A stretch of 64,000 nucleotides of DNA from Metaphire vulgaris. Its lineage: Eukaryota > Annelida > Clitellata > Crassiclitellata > Megascolecidae. The stretch is taken from contig CM030862.1 in assembly GCA_018105865.1 (NCBI GenBank), positions 1,495,101 through 1,559,100 on the forward strand, read 5' to 3'. The position numbers and the translations under genes were made by a program. Shown here one piece after another: positions 11,130 to 22,360 of the stretch. Below the pieces are notes generated by a model. It was not told where the DNA came from. It made no database searches and saw only the letters and a list, made by a program, of their open reading frames with translations. Numbering within the stretch: the first letter of the stretch is position 1; every line of letters begins with the position of its first letter.

Positions 11130-11332
11130 CAGTGGCGGCTCCAGGATTTGGCAAATGGGGGAGGCGTTGAGGTGGCAACTTCTAAGCATGGAGACCAACT
11201 ATTTTTTTAATAAATTTGGACTAGACTACACTGTAGTTGCTTAGAATGAAGAACTAAAATATGGGGCCGCTGGGGAGCAGGCATTCAATATAGACGCAAG
11301 AGGCCCCGGGCCCCCATTTGGAGCCACCTCTG
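11130..11332. mobile_element. MITE family B, copy 2
   Basis: CAGTGGCGGCTCCAGG at the left; decayed GGAGCCACCTCTG at the right. Flanks agagtcta and agacccta agree only in part. Confidence 0.8.
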
Positions 11333-11499
11333 AGACCCTATTGATATTCATAAATCGACCTTGATTTGTATAGCGCCACCGTGAATGATCTGTAAGAAAT
11401 TTAATTATTCATAACACAAAATCTACGCAAAATCAACAGGTTCTCTGGAATTTTTAAATTTTGCTTTCAGCGAATGAGACTCGCTAACGATTAAAGTAT

Positions 11500-11592
11500 G
11501 TGTATGTATGTAGGTATATATATGTATATATGTGTCATGCATGTATGTATGTATGTATGTACGTATGTATGTATGCATGTATGCATGTATTA
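11500..11592. repeat. (TATG)n microsatellite
   Basis: TATG/CATG units with interruptions. Confidence 0.93.
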
Positions 11593-11712
11593 TAGTGTGC
11601 ACTGTGCACGCTTCAATAGGCTTGACAATATGACGACAATATGGTGCGCCATCGGCTGATGCCCTGGGCATTGTGATAGTGGCGCTATAGAAGTTGATTG
11701 ATTGATTGACTC
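11593..11712 (+). repeat. retroelement 3' end with (GATT)n tail
   Basis: 'gatagtggcgctatagaagt' followed by GATT repeats. The same end appears in reverse at 54,716-54,850 with an AATC tail. Microsatellite-like tails after a GCGC stem are common on CR1/L2-type LINEs and their SINEs. Confidence 0.6.
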
Positions 11713-11797
11713 AGCTACGAACTGTGTATTTCGACTGTCTATTCCCGACCAAAAGCTTTATTATTTCTACCTGTAGCCGCCTATTTGTCGCTTTTAT

Positions 11798-11799
<2 letters not shown>

Positions 11800-11859
<60 letters not shown>
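11800..11859. repeat. (GA)n microsatellite
   Basis: Nearly pure GA array. Confidence 0.97.
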
Positions 11860-12079
11860 AGGCAACGACGAGACGCGGGAAAGTTTCTCATAAGTCAAAA
11901 TGACATTACGACTTCTGCATCGGTGAAGTCAGTTCCTGCTAATAACAAAAACACGAAGAATGCTCTATGCGTGTTTGAATTATGCCGTTATAGACGACAA
12001 CGGAAACTCCTGACAAGAAATCCATAATTTTCTTAAAGCTGAACGTACAAGACTTTGGACAATTAGCATATAACCTATT

Positions 12080-12081
<2 letters not shown>

Positions 12082-12139
<58 letters not shown>
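12082..12139. repeat. (TA)n(GA)n microsatellite
   Basis: A TA run passes directly into a GA run. Confidence 0.96.
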
Positions 12140-12199
12140 TGATAAATTGGCAGCAGCGTTAAGCTGCGAAGGGTAAAACGCGGGTCAAGAGAAAGCAAT

Positions 12200-15116
12200 T
12201 ATTATTATTATTATTCGACGATTTGTGAAGCGCCGTAACATGGCCATCGGCCAAAACCAAAAGCGCTGTACAGTCAAACAGTCAACTATACGATATGGTA
12301 AACAAATACGTTTTCAGCTCTTTAGCAAACGTTTCAGGTGAAGTAATCCCGACCAGCGCATCAGGGAGCGCGTTCCACAGACGTGGGTTGCCGCGAGTCA
12401 TAGAACGCTCGCCAAACTTCGGAGTCCTGGCCGGAGGAGGAACGTACAGCCGGTGGCGGTTGCTGGATCTCAGCTGGAGACGGCACCCCGTCGTCGTTTG
12501 TCGTCGTACTAGGCATGCCAAGTAATCGGGACAGGCTGGGTCCCGAAGAGCACGAAAAGTTAACCAACACCGCTTGTATACTATACGCTCCGGGACCCGA
12601 AGCCAATGGAGCTTGTCCTTTAGCGCAGGTGTCACATGATCGTGCCACCTCAAGCCGAAAATAATCCGGGCCGAGGCGTTGATGACTGCCTGAAGCCTAC
12701 TGAGCTGGTTCCCAGGTAGTCCGAGAAGAAGACTGTTGCTGTAGTCCAGTCTTGAAGTACCAGAGCACGGACAAGCTGAATGGCGGCCGGTATTGTTATG
12801 TAACGACGAACTGCCCGATTTGCCGGGTTGGAAGTAGCAAGAGCGAGTCACGGCGGTAAGATGCCCGACGAGGGTCAGCGAGGAGTCGATGAGCACCCCC
12901 AGGAGGCGAAGCTCGTTGGATGGAGCCACTTCTTTGCCACCTATCTCGAACGGTGTTGGGTCAATAAGGTAGCCCCTCCTCGGGGTGCTCAGCCACAGCA
13001 GCTCCGTCTTGTCAGGGTTGAGGGCGAGACGGTTTGATGCCATCCATTCCGCCACCTCGAACACACAGTCCTGGACCCGAGTTCGCAGCTCGCCAGTCTC
13101 GCCTGGGGGGCAGGCGGAGTATACCTGCACATCATCGGCGTACGCGTGGGAGGACAGGCCGAGCGAGTCGATGACACGCCCGACATCGGCCACGTAAAGG
13201 ATGAATAACAGCGGCCCTAGGACCGACCCTTGTGGCACGCCGCAATGGACGGGACGAGGGGCCGACAGGGAGCCATCCCAGGAGACCGTCTGAGATCTGT
13301 CTCTGAGATAGTCTTGCAACCAGGCCAGCGCCGGGCCACCAATCCCATATGAGAGCTCGAGACGTCGACTCAGGATATGGTGGTCGACCGTGTCGAAGGC
13401 CGCAGAGAGGTCCAGGAGAGCGAGCAGTGCAAGGTTTCCGCTGGCCACAGCCTCGACAATGTCGTCGAAGATCTTGAGGATGGCCGTCTCCGTAGAGTGG
13501 CCCGTCCTGTACGCGGACTGGTTACTGGGCATGAGGCCGTTCTGGGTCAGGTATGTGGCCAGCTGCCTGTTTACCAGCCTCTCAACCTTTGACAGAAATG
13601 GCAAGTTGGCCACCGGACGGTAGCTCGACGGATCGGTCAGGTCCAGACCCGGGCGCTTGAGATGTGGACACGTGATTGCGTGCTTCCATGGTCTCGGGAA
13701 GTCAGCATTCTTTAAGGAAGCGGTCATCAGGGATGTCAGGAACGGGGCTAGCGTACTGATCACTGCTTTGAGCAGCCACGTCGGTAGCGGGTCGGCGTGA
13801 CAATGTTTACTCGGCGACGACATGACGCACGCTATGACCTCGGCCTCCGTGGGTGCCGAAAAGGCCGCAAAATTGGATCCAGTGTGAATTCGAAACTCGG
13901 CAGGACGAGCGTCTGCCGTTCTTCCCCGAATCCCAAAGACTTTGTCGTCGATAGACGAGTGGTAGCTCTCGGCAGTGAAGCTGGAGTGCGGTCGGCAATC
14001 GGTCTTGTTATTCACGCCCAGCAGACTGTCGAGATGCTTCCAGGTCTGTTTGATGTCGGAGTGGGCGGAGTCGAGCGCACCTTGCCAGTATTGTCGGCCC
14101 TTGGATCTGACCAAAGACCTGCTCTCCTTGAGAGCCTCCCTCCATTTGGTTCGTGCATCCAATTCCGCCTCTGTCCCGACTGTCCTCCGGAAAGCTCTTT
14201 CGAGACGACGGGCTCTCTTGCGTGCTTGCCTGCAGTCGTCATCATAGAACGGCCGCTGTGGCCTGAATCGCACTGACATTTCTTTCTCAGGTGCCAGGTC
14301 GTCCAGAATGGAGGTAAGGACTGAGTGGTAGCGGATGGCTAGGTCAGTGGCAGTCTCATCTGGGTCGACCGGTTCGCATAGCGAGGATGACTCCAGCCGC
14401 TCGACGAACTGGTCAAGATGGAAATGCTTCCAGCACCTCTTACGTATCTTCGTGTACGTGATGTTGGGGCCCGCCATCGACAGTGACCAGTGGATGAGAC
14501 GATGATCTGATAAGCCGACGTCGGCGACTTTGACGTCGTCTGGAGCCCGATCCACGGGCGTTATTACGACGTCCAGGAGGCCGCCGAGGTCATGAGTCGG
14601 TTCACTGACGCATTGAGCGAGCTCGAAGGACTGGATGAGCTGTACGAGCCTGTTTCCATCAGGATCCGAAGGACGTTCAAGGTGTACGTTCATGTCGCCG
14701 ACGATCAGAACCGGACAGTTGTAAGTTGCGAGTGACTCCATCAGGGCCGAAAGCTCACTGAAGAATTGTTCAGATACCCGCTGCGAGCCCGGACGGTAGA
14801 CGGCCACCGCCACGACCGACGCTGGGCCATTCCCGACCCGGCAGCAGAGGTGTTCGAACGTCGTGGGCTCGAACTTTGACTCGATCTTGGCAATCCGAGT
14901 CCCTGGTGTAGAGATGACGGCCAGCCCACCATGACTGACAAGACGGTCGCTGTCAGGACGATCGATCGTCGGACGAGGCCGGGCCGCCTCGATGACATCG
15001 TAGCCCATGCCACACAGACGTCTAATAACGACGCTGTCATGACACTCATGCCAAGTCTCAACAAGAAACAAGGCGTTGAGTTGGCAATGGCAAGCTGCTT
15101 TAGATTAATGGCGTAA
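12200..15116 (-). mobile_element. CR1/L2-group LINE, copy 1
   Basis: The 3' end is at the low coordinate: a short 3' UTR with 'ggccatgttacggcgcttca' and an ATT microsatellite tail at 12,200-12,216. The first ~590 bp from the 3' end are the same as the fragment at 55,053-55,660 apart from one missing base. At the 5' end the endonuclease start is lost: upstream of residue 1 the frame reaches a TAA about 20 codons away. No target duplication was identified. Confidence 0.92.
12282..15071 (-). CDS. LINE endonuclease/reverse transcriptase, N-truncated and internally frameshifted
   Basis: A 929-codon frame. The apurinic-type endonuclease covers residues ~1-205: FLVETWHE, VYRPGSQ, VGDMNVHLE and LSDHRLIHW motifs are visible; the first conserved block of the domain is missing. 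The reverse transcriptase covers ~430-740: QSAYRTGHSTETAI, LLDLSAAFDTVDH near residue 555 (first catalytic Asp), GVPQGSVLGP and AYADDVQVY near 643 (catalytic Asp pair). The QSAYR-x-HSTETA block is typical of the CR1/L2 group. Comparison with the second copy shows about 30 residues (nucleotides ~12,755-12,835) read in the wrong frame between two indels that cancel, so the long frame hides a defect. It would nick target DNA and prime cDNA in the nucleus; this copy is probably inactive. Confidence 0.93.
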   Translation of the reverse strand: MFLVETWHECHDSVVIRRLCGMGYDVIEAARPRPTIDRPDSDRLVSHGGLAVISTPGTRIAKIESKFEPTTFEHLCCRVGNGPASVVAVAVYRPGSQRVSEQFFSELSALMESLATYNCPVLIVGDMNVHLERPSDPDGNRLVQLIQSFELAQCVSEPTHDLGGLLDVVITPVDRAPDDVKVADVGLSDHRLIHWSLSMAGPNITYTKIRKRCWKHFHLDQFVERLESSSLCEPVDPDETATDLAIRYHSVLTSILDDLAPEKEMSVRFRPQRPFYDDDCRQARKRARRLERAFRRTVGTEAELDARTKWREALKESRSLVRSKGRQYWQGALDSAHSDIKQTWKHLDSLLGVNNKTDCRPHSSFTAESYHSSIDDKVFGIRGRTADARPAEFRIHTGSNFAAFSAPTEAEVIACVMSSPSKHCHADPLPTWLLKAVISTLAPFLTSLMTASLKNADFPRPWKHAITCPHLKRPGLDLTDPSSYRPVANLPFLSKVERLVNRQLATYLTQNGLMPSNQSAYRTGHSTETAILKIFDDIVEAVASGNLALLALLDLSAAFDTVDHHILSRRLELSYGIGGPALAWLQDYLRDRSQTVSWDGSLSAPRPVHCGVPQGSVLGPLLFILYVADVGRVIDSLGLSSHAYADDVQVYSACPPGETGELRTRVQDCVFEVAEWMASNRLALNPDKTELLWLSTPRRGYLIDPTPFEIGGKEVAPSNELRLLGVLIDSSLTLVGHLTAVTRSCYFQPGKSGSSSLHNNTGRHSACPCSGTSRLDYSNSLLLGLPGNQLSRLQAVINASARIIFGLRWHDHVTPALKDKLHWLRVPERIVYKRCWLTFRALRDPACPDYLACLVRRQTTTGCRLQLRSSNRHRLYVPPPARTPKFGERSMTRGNPRLWNALPDALVGITSPETFAKELKTYLFTISYS

Positions 15117-15121
15117 GCCAC

Positions 15122-16724
15122 CTGCGTCGCTGCTCAACCATTGTACACGAAGATCAGCGCCGGACCCTACGCTCGTTAGACTACAGCACTACCTTACCTA
15201 CCTACTGTACCTTATATATTTACTATGTATAGTTAATATACATACAGAGAACTGTACATGTACATGCAGAAAAAATCATTATACGTAAGGTCTCCCGCTG
15301 CACTGTTATGATCTGCGACCAAGTTGCAAAAATTCTATTTCCAGAATTCGACACGCACACACACATATAATATAATATTATACAAACACACATATATATA
15401 ACATATATAGCCTATATATATGTATATAATTATCGTCCTGGTACTTATCTATTGCTGTCAATTCATGCGAGAAGTACATACTACCGATCGTCAGGTAGGT
15501 ATTACGACTTTTCTCTAGGACGATAAAGAATTTTGTCTATACTGGAATCAACCATTTATCCATACTGTGAGCCACGAAGAAACCAATCTCCGTTTACTTC
15601 GACGATAACTACTATAGTGCCAAGTTCTGTTGCAGGAGATGCATCCTGCCATTCGCTCCCTATGGATAGGCCTACTGTTGCCAAATGTATACCATTGTAA
15701 ATGCATAATTACGTTGTGTTTGCTTCATGAAATAGCCTACAGTCGTTACAAATAGTAAACGAGTTGAGCAACCTGTTGACAAATGTGTTGAGAATTCCTT
15801 CAGATACGTCGCTATACCGATTTCTATCAAGCTTGGTCAAAATTTGGCAAAGTTAATGCAAATTAAGAAGGGCTTGGTTTTTTTACGGCCCGTGATGTAC
15901 AGTGATATCCTAATATTGATGAGCTTCACGAACGAGACTTGCTGCAGTATAAGGTGTATAAGCTGTGATAGGCTTTACAATATACGACGCAACTACTGTA
16001 TAAATTGCCTATGCGCTTTAAAAAACAACTCCTAGCTTCAGGTAGAAGTTTCTTTTAAACGCCTCCTTGTCTTAATTTGCGCTCAGAAACAATGATTGCC
16101 AAGCGGAAAAGGGAAGGGTGAGGTAAGGGATCCAACCCCCTTTACGACCCACGAGCAGGCGAAATCAGTGGTGCGTGGCAAAAACGTCTCGTTAGGAGAG
16201 TTACTTCTCCGGATGCCATGGAAACTACCTTTTGTATAGCGCACAGATCGATTTGACGCGTTGACGCGTTGAAAAGCAGTCGCTCGTTATTACGTGGTTG
16301 GTCCGTGACATAAAAGAATTCTACCGACAGTGGGCATATAACCCTAACAATGGCGCTTCATTAATTACCAGTAGCGCCGCCCCTCTCTTTCCCCCGCCAT
16401 GCACGTTTTGTCGCCATCTTTTGGTAAACGCGAGAAATTCCGTCTTTAATCATCCAATATTATTGCCGTCGCCGTCGCCGTCGCCGTCGTCGTCATTTCC
16501 GCGGCGTCATAATCGGTATTGTTATAGCAACAACAACAACATCATCATCATCATCATCATCATCATCACCACTATCAATTATTATTTATGTCACACATCA
16601 GAAAGGCGATTTGATTTTGGGGATTTAAATAACACAGGTGATATCTTAATGAACCACAATTAATACCAAATTATTATTAGTAAAGTAAATAATATCATTA
16701 TTTATTCATTGCTATTATGTTTAC
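15122..16724. other. unannotated sequence
   Basis: AT-rich with short TA runs near 15,390-15,430. A 63-codon frame at 15,844-16,035 has a Cys-rich end but no match I know. (GCCGTC)n near 16,465-16,490 and (ATC)n near 16,541-16,568. Confidence 0.4.
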
Positions 16725-17278
<554 letters not shown>

Positions 17279-18284
17279 TAATAATCGATTAGCCTGCAGT
17301 ACTACTTCGAACGGTGCCAATCGCCGTGTTGCAGTAGAGAATTATGTAACACTTAGACGTTCTTTTGTGTAGGTATAGATTTCGTTCATTCGACGGCCCA
17401 CTCTACCGGGGCAGTTGGTTACTTTGCCCGTCCAACTTTCTTCGCTTGTTGCGTTGACATCGAGAGTGCTTTTATACGTCAGATCGTAAATGAGCGCAAT
17501 ATATCCGTAACAAATCCGTGGTTCCTCTGTCTACTTGCTATAGCGTTGACGTTTGAATAAAAGTTATTATAAAACTCGTGTGGCTACGTAGTCAGAGATT
17601 CCGGAATATGGAGCACAACGATATTTCCTGGTAAAAGTCTTCCTCCACCCCCGACTACCAGGAAAAGTAGTCACGGAATTCCTCGCACTTTAATCTATTT
17701 TCTTCGATCATACTATCCTTACCCATCCCCTCTCCAAATTCATCGACGGTTTTTGCGCAAATCCTACGACCGGTGCCCACCAGAATGGGGGACCCGCCCC
17801 CCCCCCGGTGCCACGCCCCTCAAAATCGTGACATGGTAAATTTGTTCACTGCCAGTTCCGAATGAATTGAAATATTGGAAAATTCTTGCATCGATTTTGG
17901 CGGGATGTTTCTTTTTACCCAAAGCGTTTCCAGATAAGATTTTTAGACCTTAGACAGAATAGATGTCGATAGAACAATGATGTTTCTCGGTTTTCTAGAA
18001 AATGTTTAAATTCCTCCTACGAGGACAAAATCCAAAAAAAAACCAACAGGCGCATTTTGAACCTCGTCTTCTGAACTCACCGTGTCAGTCCCATCTAACA
18101 AATTAGGGTCCAAAGCACTCGAATGATGTTTCACGTTTTCCTTTTAACACCTTCTGCATAGAATAGGCCTACTATTCGTGAGCATTCTTAAAAAAATAAC
18201 GTGACGTCGCCCGAAGCGTTTAACGCATTAAGTTAAGAGCAAAACACCTAATTTTTCTTCTGTTCATTGCAAGTACCGGCCACT

Positions 18285-18320
<36 letters not shown>

Positions 18321-19239
18321 GTCTCAATGGTCTCGTAAATTGCACAGGTGTCATTTTCACCATCAGCTAGTTCTTCACAAAGGAGCGCCAATGTACCACC
18401 TCCATTGAAATAAATCACACATCCAAGTCTACACACACACACACACACACACATACATACATACATACATACATACATACATACATACACACACACGCAC
18501 ATACCCATATGTGTGCTATTTCTCTTTTTTTTCATAACAACGCTCCGCATTATGAAATTCCATACTTTTCTATGCAATGGGACGCAATACAACATTGAAT
18601 GCTGCAATGAAACTGAGTCGACTCATGTTATATTTATATTTCGCAATTTCATAATGTTCCTGTCTGTTGATAGGTCCCCCAGCAAAAACCTTCGTAGGTC
18701 AAAACCCCAGATTTTACCGCGCTATTTGCTTCATAGATAGATGGTCTTGTTCTTTTAATAATTTATTTATATTATCATATTATTCGCCTAACCAGATTTT
18801 TCTAAAAGGTTGACTGCTCCCACCCCAAGTTTTCGATCTCCGATGGCTGATTCGACAGGCGAAGATCGAAATTTTCAACCCCCATCTTATCGTCCTCAAT
18901 CAGTGGACTACCCTCCCCGCTCTCACAGCTCGAGAAATCGAACTCAACAGGAGGGTTAACTCTCTCCTTCAACCCTCGGACAAATCGAACAAAACATTAA
19001 AAGAAATTATTGATGTACTGAGCGAATGGACGGCGTAGATAAAGATTTGGATCGATTTTACAATTTTTTATCATCAGCATGGTATTTTTAGTGACAGAGA
19101 GAATTTCCTTATCATTGAATTAATCAACCCCACCCGCACCCCATCCACTGCTCCAATCAAGACATAGTAAAGAGGGAGGGGAATTTTATGTTATCTTTTG
19201 TAAGGAATCGTCTAGAAAACTGTGTTAATCATCCACTGG
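17279..19239. other. unannotated, with microsatellites
   Basis: No gene recognised. (TC)n at 18,283-18,319 and (AC)n(ATAC)n at 18,432-18,497 are clear. C-rich 'gggacccgccccccc' near 17,790. Confidence 0.45.
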
Positions 19240-19545
19240 CAGGGATATTTTTACACCCCCTAACATCCCCCGACATCCCCAATTTGAAGTCGACACCCCC
19301 TCCAAAATTTGGTAATGCGACAATGGTATGTATACAAAATGCATACTAATTAGCTCAGAACACCCCCACATGGGGTTTTTTTGCTTGTCAGAGGTTTTTT
19401 GAGACTATTTAGCTTTTTTGGATGCTTTTGGGACTTGATGACCTTTTTGCTTGTCAGCCTCTTTTTCGGACAGAGACTTAAAAATTCCGACACCCCAGAT
19501 TTTCCGACACCCCCCCCCCAATTCACAATCCTAGAAATAACACTG
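19240..19545. mobile_element. hAT-type MITE family D, copy 3
   Basis: CAGGGATATTTTTACACC at the left, CCTAGAAATAACACTG at the right; flanks tccactgg and cccactgg (7 of 8). Holds two copies of the shared motif, near 19,374-19,390 and 19,440-19,456. Confidence 0.85.
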
Positions 19546-20320
19546 CCCACTGGTCCCCTTGTCCCCCCTGATCTGACTCATATACCACTCTGGTGTTTGA
19601 GGAGAGGAGAACTGATGAGAGGATTTAATTAAGGATTTCGTCGGTCAAATATTTCGTTCAAATCACGTGTTTTCTGTACTCACTTATCCGAAGCGAATTC
19701 GATTTCCATTTTCTATAGTTTCGAAAACTATCACTGTTTCTCGTTACCAGAATGCCAACCTTACAGTGCGTTCAACCCTCAAATTCTGCCATCATCCTAC
19801 ATAGAGTGCCTACCTCAATCTACAACTCCGAATTTCCAACGGAGAGTATCCAATCCAGACTTGTCCAAGGAAATGTTATTGCTCTGGAAATCCTGTGGAA
19901 AAGGCTCAATTTTTAATGTTTTTTACATTTTAAAAGCTTTTTGCCCTTCATTTTCTCTATATGATTTGTATCTATTCGGGTAAAAATGAATAAATACACA
20001 TAGCCTTTTATTTTATAAGATTACATTCTGCATGGTGAGTCACCAGCAAATAAAATTATTTTAAAAAATCATATTTATTAGACACTAAACCTAAACTTTC
20101 AGAAATTTCATAATTTTTATTTGAACTGTATTCCATATTAGTATTATAATGGGAATTCCATGGTGTGGGATGGGATGGGATGGGATGGGCAGGCATAAAT
20201 TGCCATGGGATGCGATGCGATGGGACGGTGAAAGTATGTCCCGTGGACAAGCCTGATTCTGAATATCTCTGCAGTTGACATTTAATATAAATTTGATTTT
20301 AAACCAACCTGCGTTAGCCA
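19546..20320. other. unannotated sequence
   Basis: Includes a short (GGGAT)n run at 20,166-20,189. No gene recognised. Confidence 0.4.
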
Positions 20321-20660
20321 CAAGACAAAGACCGCGAGCGACGCCAACCGGTCGGAGGGAAGGACCAATAATGCGTTCGAGACCCGCTGCTGTTGTCTTG
20401 TCTTCGGGGAAAGAATCAGCGTCAGTTCCTCCTTGTCACTCCTCCTCCTCCTCCTCCCGTCGCTGTCGAACTGAACGAACTGACCCCGGGAGAGTCGTCT
20501 GATCACCGAACAGCAGCAGCAGCAGCAGTCGTCTGCTTGACGCAACAACCGCGTCTCGACGCATGCGCAGTCGCTCTGGCAGACGGCGGCAGGTGGCGCT
20601 TCGTGTATTTGGCGCTCTTGTCTGTTTCGAGTCTTCACTTGTCACCATTGTACGTCTCTA
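20321..20660. promoter_or_regulatory. possible CpG-rich promoter or insulator segment
   Basis: CpG-dense against AT-rich surroundings. Contains gcatgcgcag (20,561-20,570), which resembles the NRF-1 palindrome, a CCAAT at about 20,365, and gcaggtggcgctt (20,589-20,601), close to the CTCF core described in insects. No adjoining exon is recognised, so this is only a candidate. Confidence 0.2.
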
Positions 20661-20697
20661 TTTCTGTCTCTGTTTCTGTCTGTCTGCATGTCTATGT

Positions 20698-20728
<31 letters not shown>

Positions 20729-20750
20729 CTTCTCTCGCTTTCTCTCTAGA
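20698..20750. repeat. (TC)n microsatellite
   Basis: Interrupted TC run, with TGTC/CAGG units on either side. Confidence 0.93.
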
Positions 20751-21065
20751 CACACATACACACAGACAGAAGGAATGATAGACAGGCATGCAGGCAGGCA
20801 GACGGACGAACGGACAGACAGTGTCATTACTGGAAAGAGTGCCGATAACTGGGATCAGCTTCTCCATTCTTATCTCTTTTATGATATCATTTTTATGATA
20901 TATTATGATATCGGTCTGCTGACCGATATGACAAAACAGGTATAATCTGGGATTACTTGAAACTCCTCGGATTATCCCGTCTTAGAGGTCGGTTGATAGA
21001 AAGCCCTTCGTGGTTATCGAACAAAGAACTAAGCAAGATTCAGGACTAATGATAATTAATTAGTT

Positions 21066-21073
21066 TAAACTAA

Positions 21074-21104
<31 letters not shown>

Positions 21105-21152
21105 GGTAACCAAAACGATTTCTTCACGCAGGAGGGCAAGAATGTCAACTTT

Positions 21153-21213
<61 letters not shown>
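21066..21213. repeat. (AAAT)n and (TC)n microsatellites
   Basis: AAAT units at 21,070-21,104 and TC units at 21,160-21,213. Confidence 0.95.
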
Positions 21214-21216
<3 letters not shown>

Positions 21217-22110
21217 GTCATGGGGGGGGGGCGCAACAGGGTGGGACAGGTGGGCCATGGCCCACCCAATATTTAGGCCCAATGGGCCATAATGTGTTTG
21301 GCCCACCCAATTTCAATTGGCAAATTACAATGTTTTATGGAACTAATAACCCCAAATCCTCAATATATTGGCATAATATTGCCAAATATATATTGATATG
21401 TCACAGATGTGGAAGACCATACAAAATTATAATATTTATATAACCATGCAACTGTGTTTTTTCAATGATCGATTGATCGTAACGGCAAGAATTTCTCGCT
21501 GCGCTATCTTGACTCTGAAATATTGGCCATGTTGGCCCACCCAATATTTGGCTCGTGGCGCCCCCATGGTTTTAATTCGTTTCATCACTCTTCTGAATTT
21601 TTGCATATCTATAGTCTACTGTAGCATTGTCCAATTTCAAACAGGGTATCAATTCTATAATATTTTTGTGGTCTATAAAACCTGACAGAGAATAGATTTG
21701 TATAGTGTCATTTCAAATGGCTCATTATTTTTCGTGGCATTTCGAAAGCTCTAGAAAAAATTGAGACAGAATATATTGACAATTCTAGTACAGTTTGACA
21801 CAGCAAAGATGGGGACACAAGAATATGTGGTTTTAATTCATTTCGTCACTCTTCTGAATTTTTGCATATCTATAGCCTACTGTAGCACTAGTCCTTGCTT
21901 TGTTCAATTTCAAACAGGGTATCAAATTTATAATATTTTTGTGGTTTATAAAACCTGTAATAGAAGAAACCAGCTCTCTTAATCGCCATCTTATCTCTCA
22001 ATTGATTTTTTAGACATTTGACAAAGTGTCCATGTATCTATAGTCTCTGTCACTAGTCCTTGCATTGTCCATCCAAACAGGCCCGTTGGCCCACCCAATA
22101 TTTGGCTTGT
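21214..22110. repeat. segmental direct repeats built on 'gcccacccaatatt'
   Basis: A ~130-bp unit at 21,558-21,684 is repeated at 21,826-21,957 with few differences ('ttttgcatatctatag', 'tcaaacagggtatca', 'atatttttgtgg'). The phrase 'ggcccacccaatattt' occurs at about 21,258, 21,533 and 22,088. No coding potential. Confidence 0.75.
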
Positions 22111-22360
22111 GTCTGCCTTGTCTATCTTCTGTCTCTGTCTGTCTGACTGTCCGTCCGTCGGTCCGTCTGTGTGTCTGTCTGCCTTGTCTGTCTTCCTGCC
22201 GATCTGTATGATTGTCTGTCTGTCTGTCCATCTGTCTGCCCATGCGTCCGTCTGTTAGTCCGTCTGTCTGTCTGTCTGTCTGTGTATTCTGCCATTATTG
22301 CCTGACTGCTCCTCCTCCTCCTCCTCCTCTTCTTCTTCCTCCTCCTCCTCCTCCTTTGAT
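22111..22360. repeat. (TGTC)n and (CTC)n microsatellites
   Basis: Degenerate TGTC/CGTC repeats to ~22,283, then a CTC/CTT run at 22,309-22,355. Confidence 0.9.

Noticed and set aside
12295..14276. Plus-strand open frames of 70-159 codons across the LINE
   Set aside because: They are mirror frames of the minus-strand reverse transcriptase; none has a domain.
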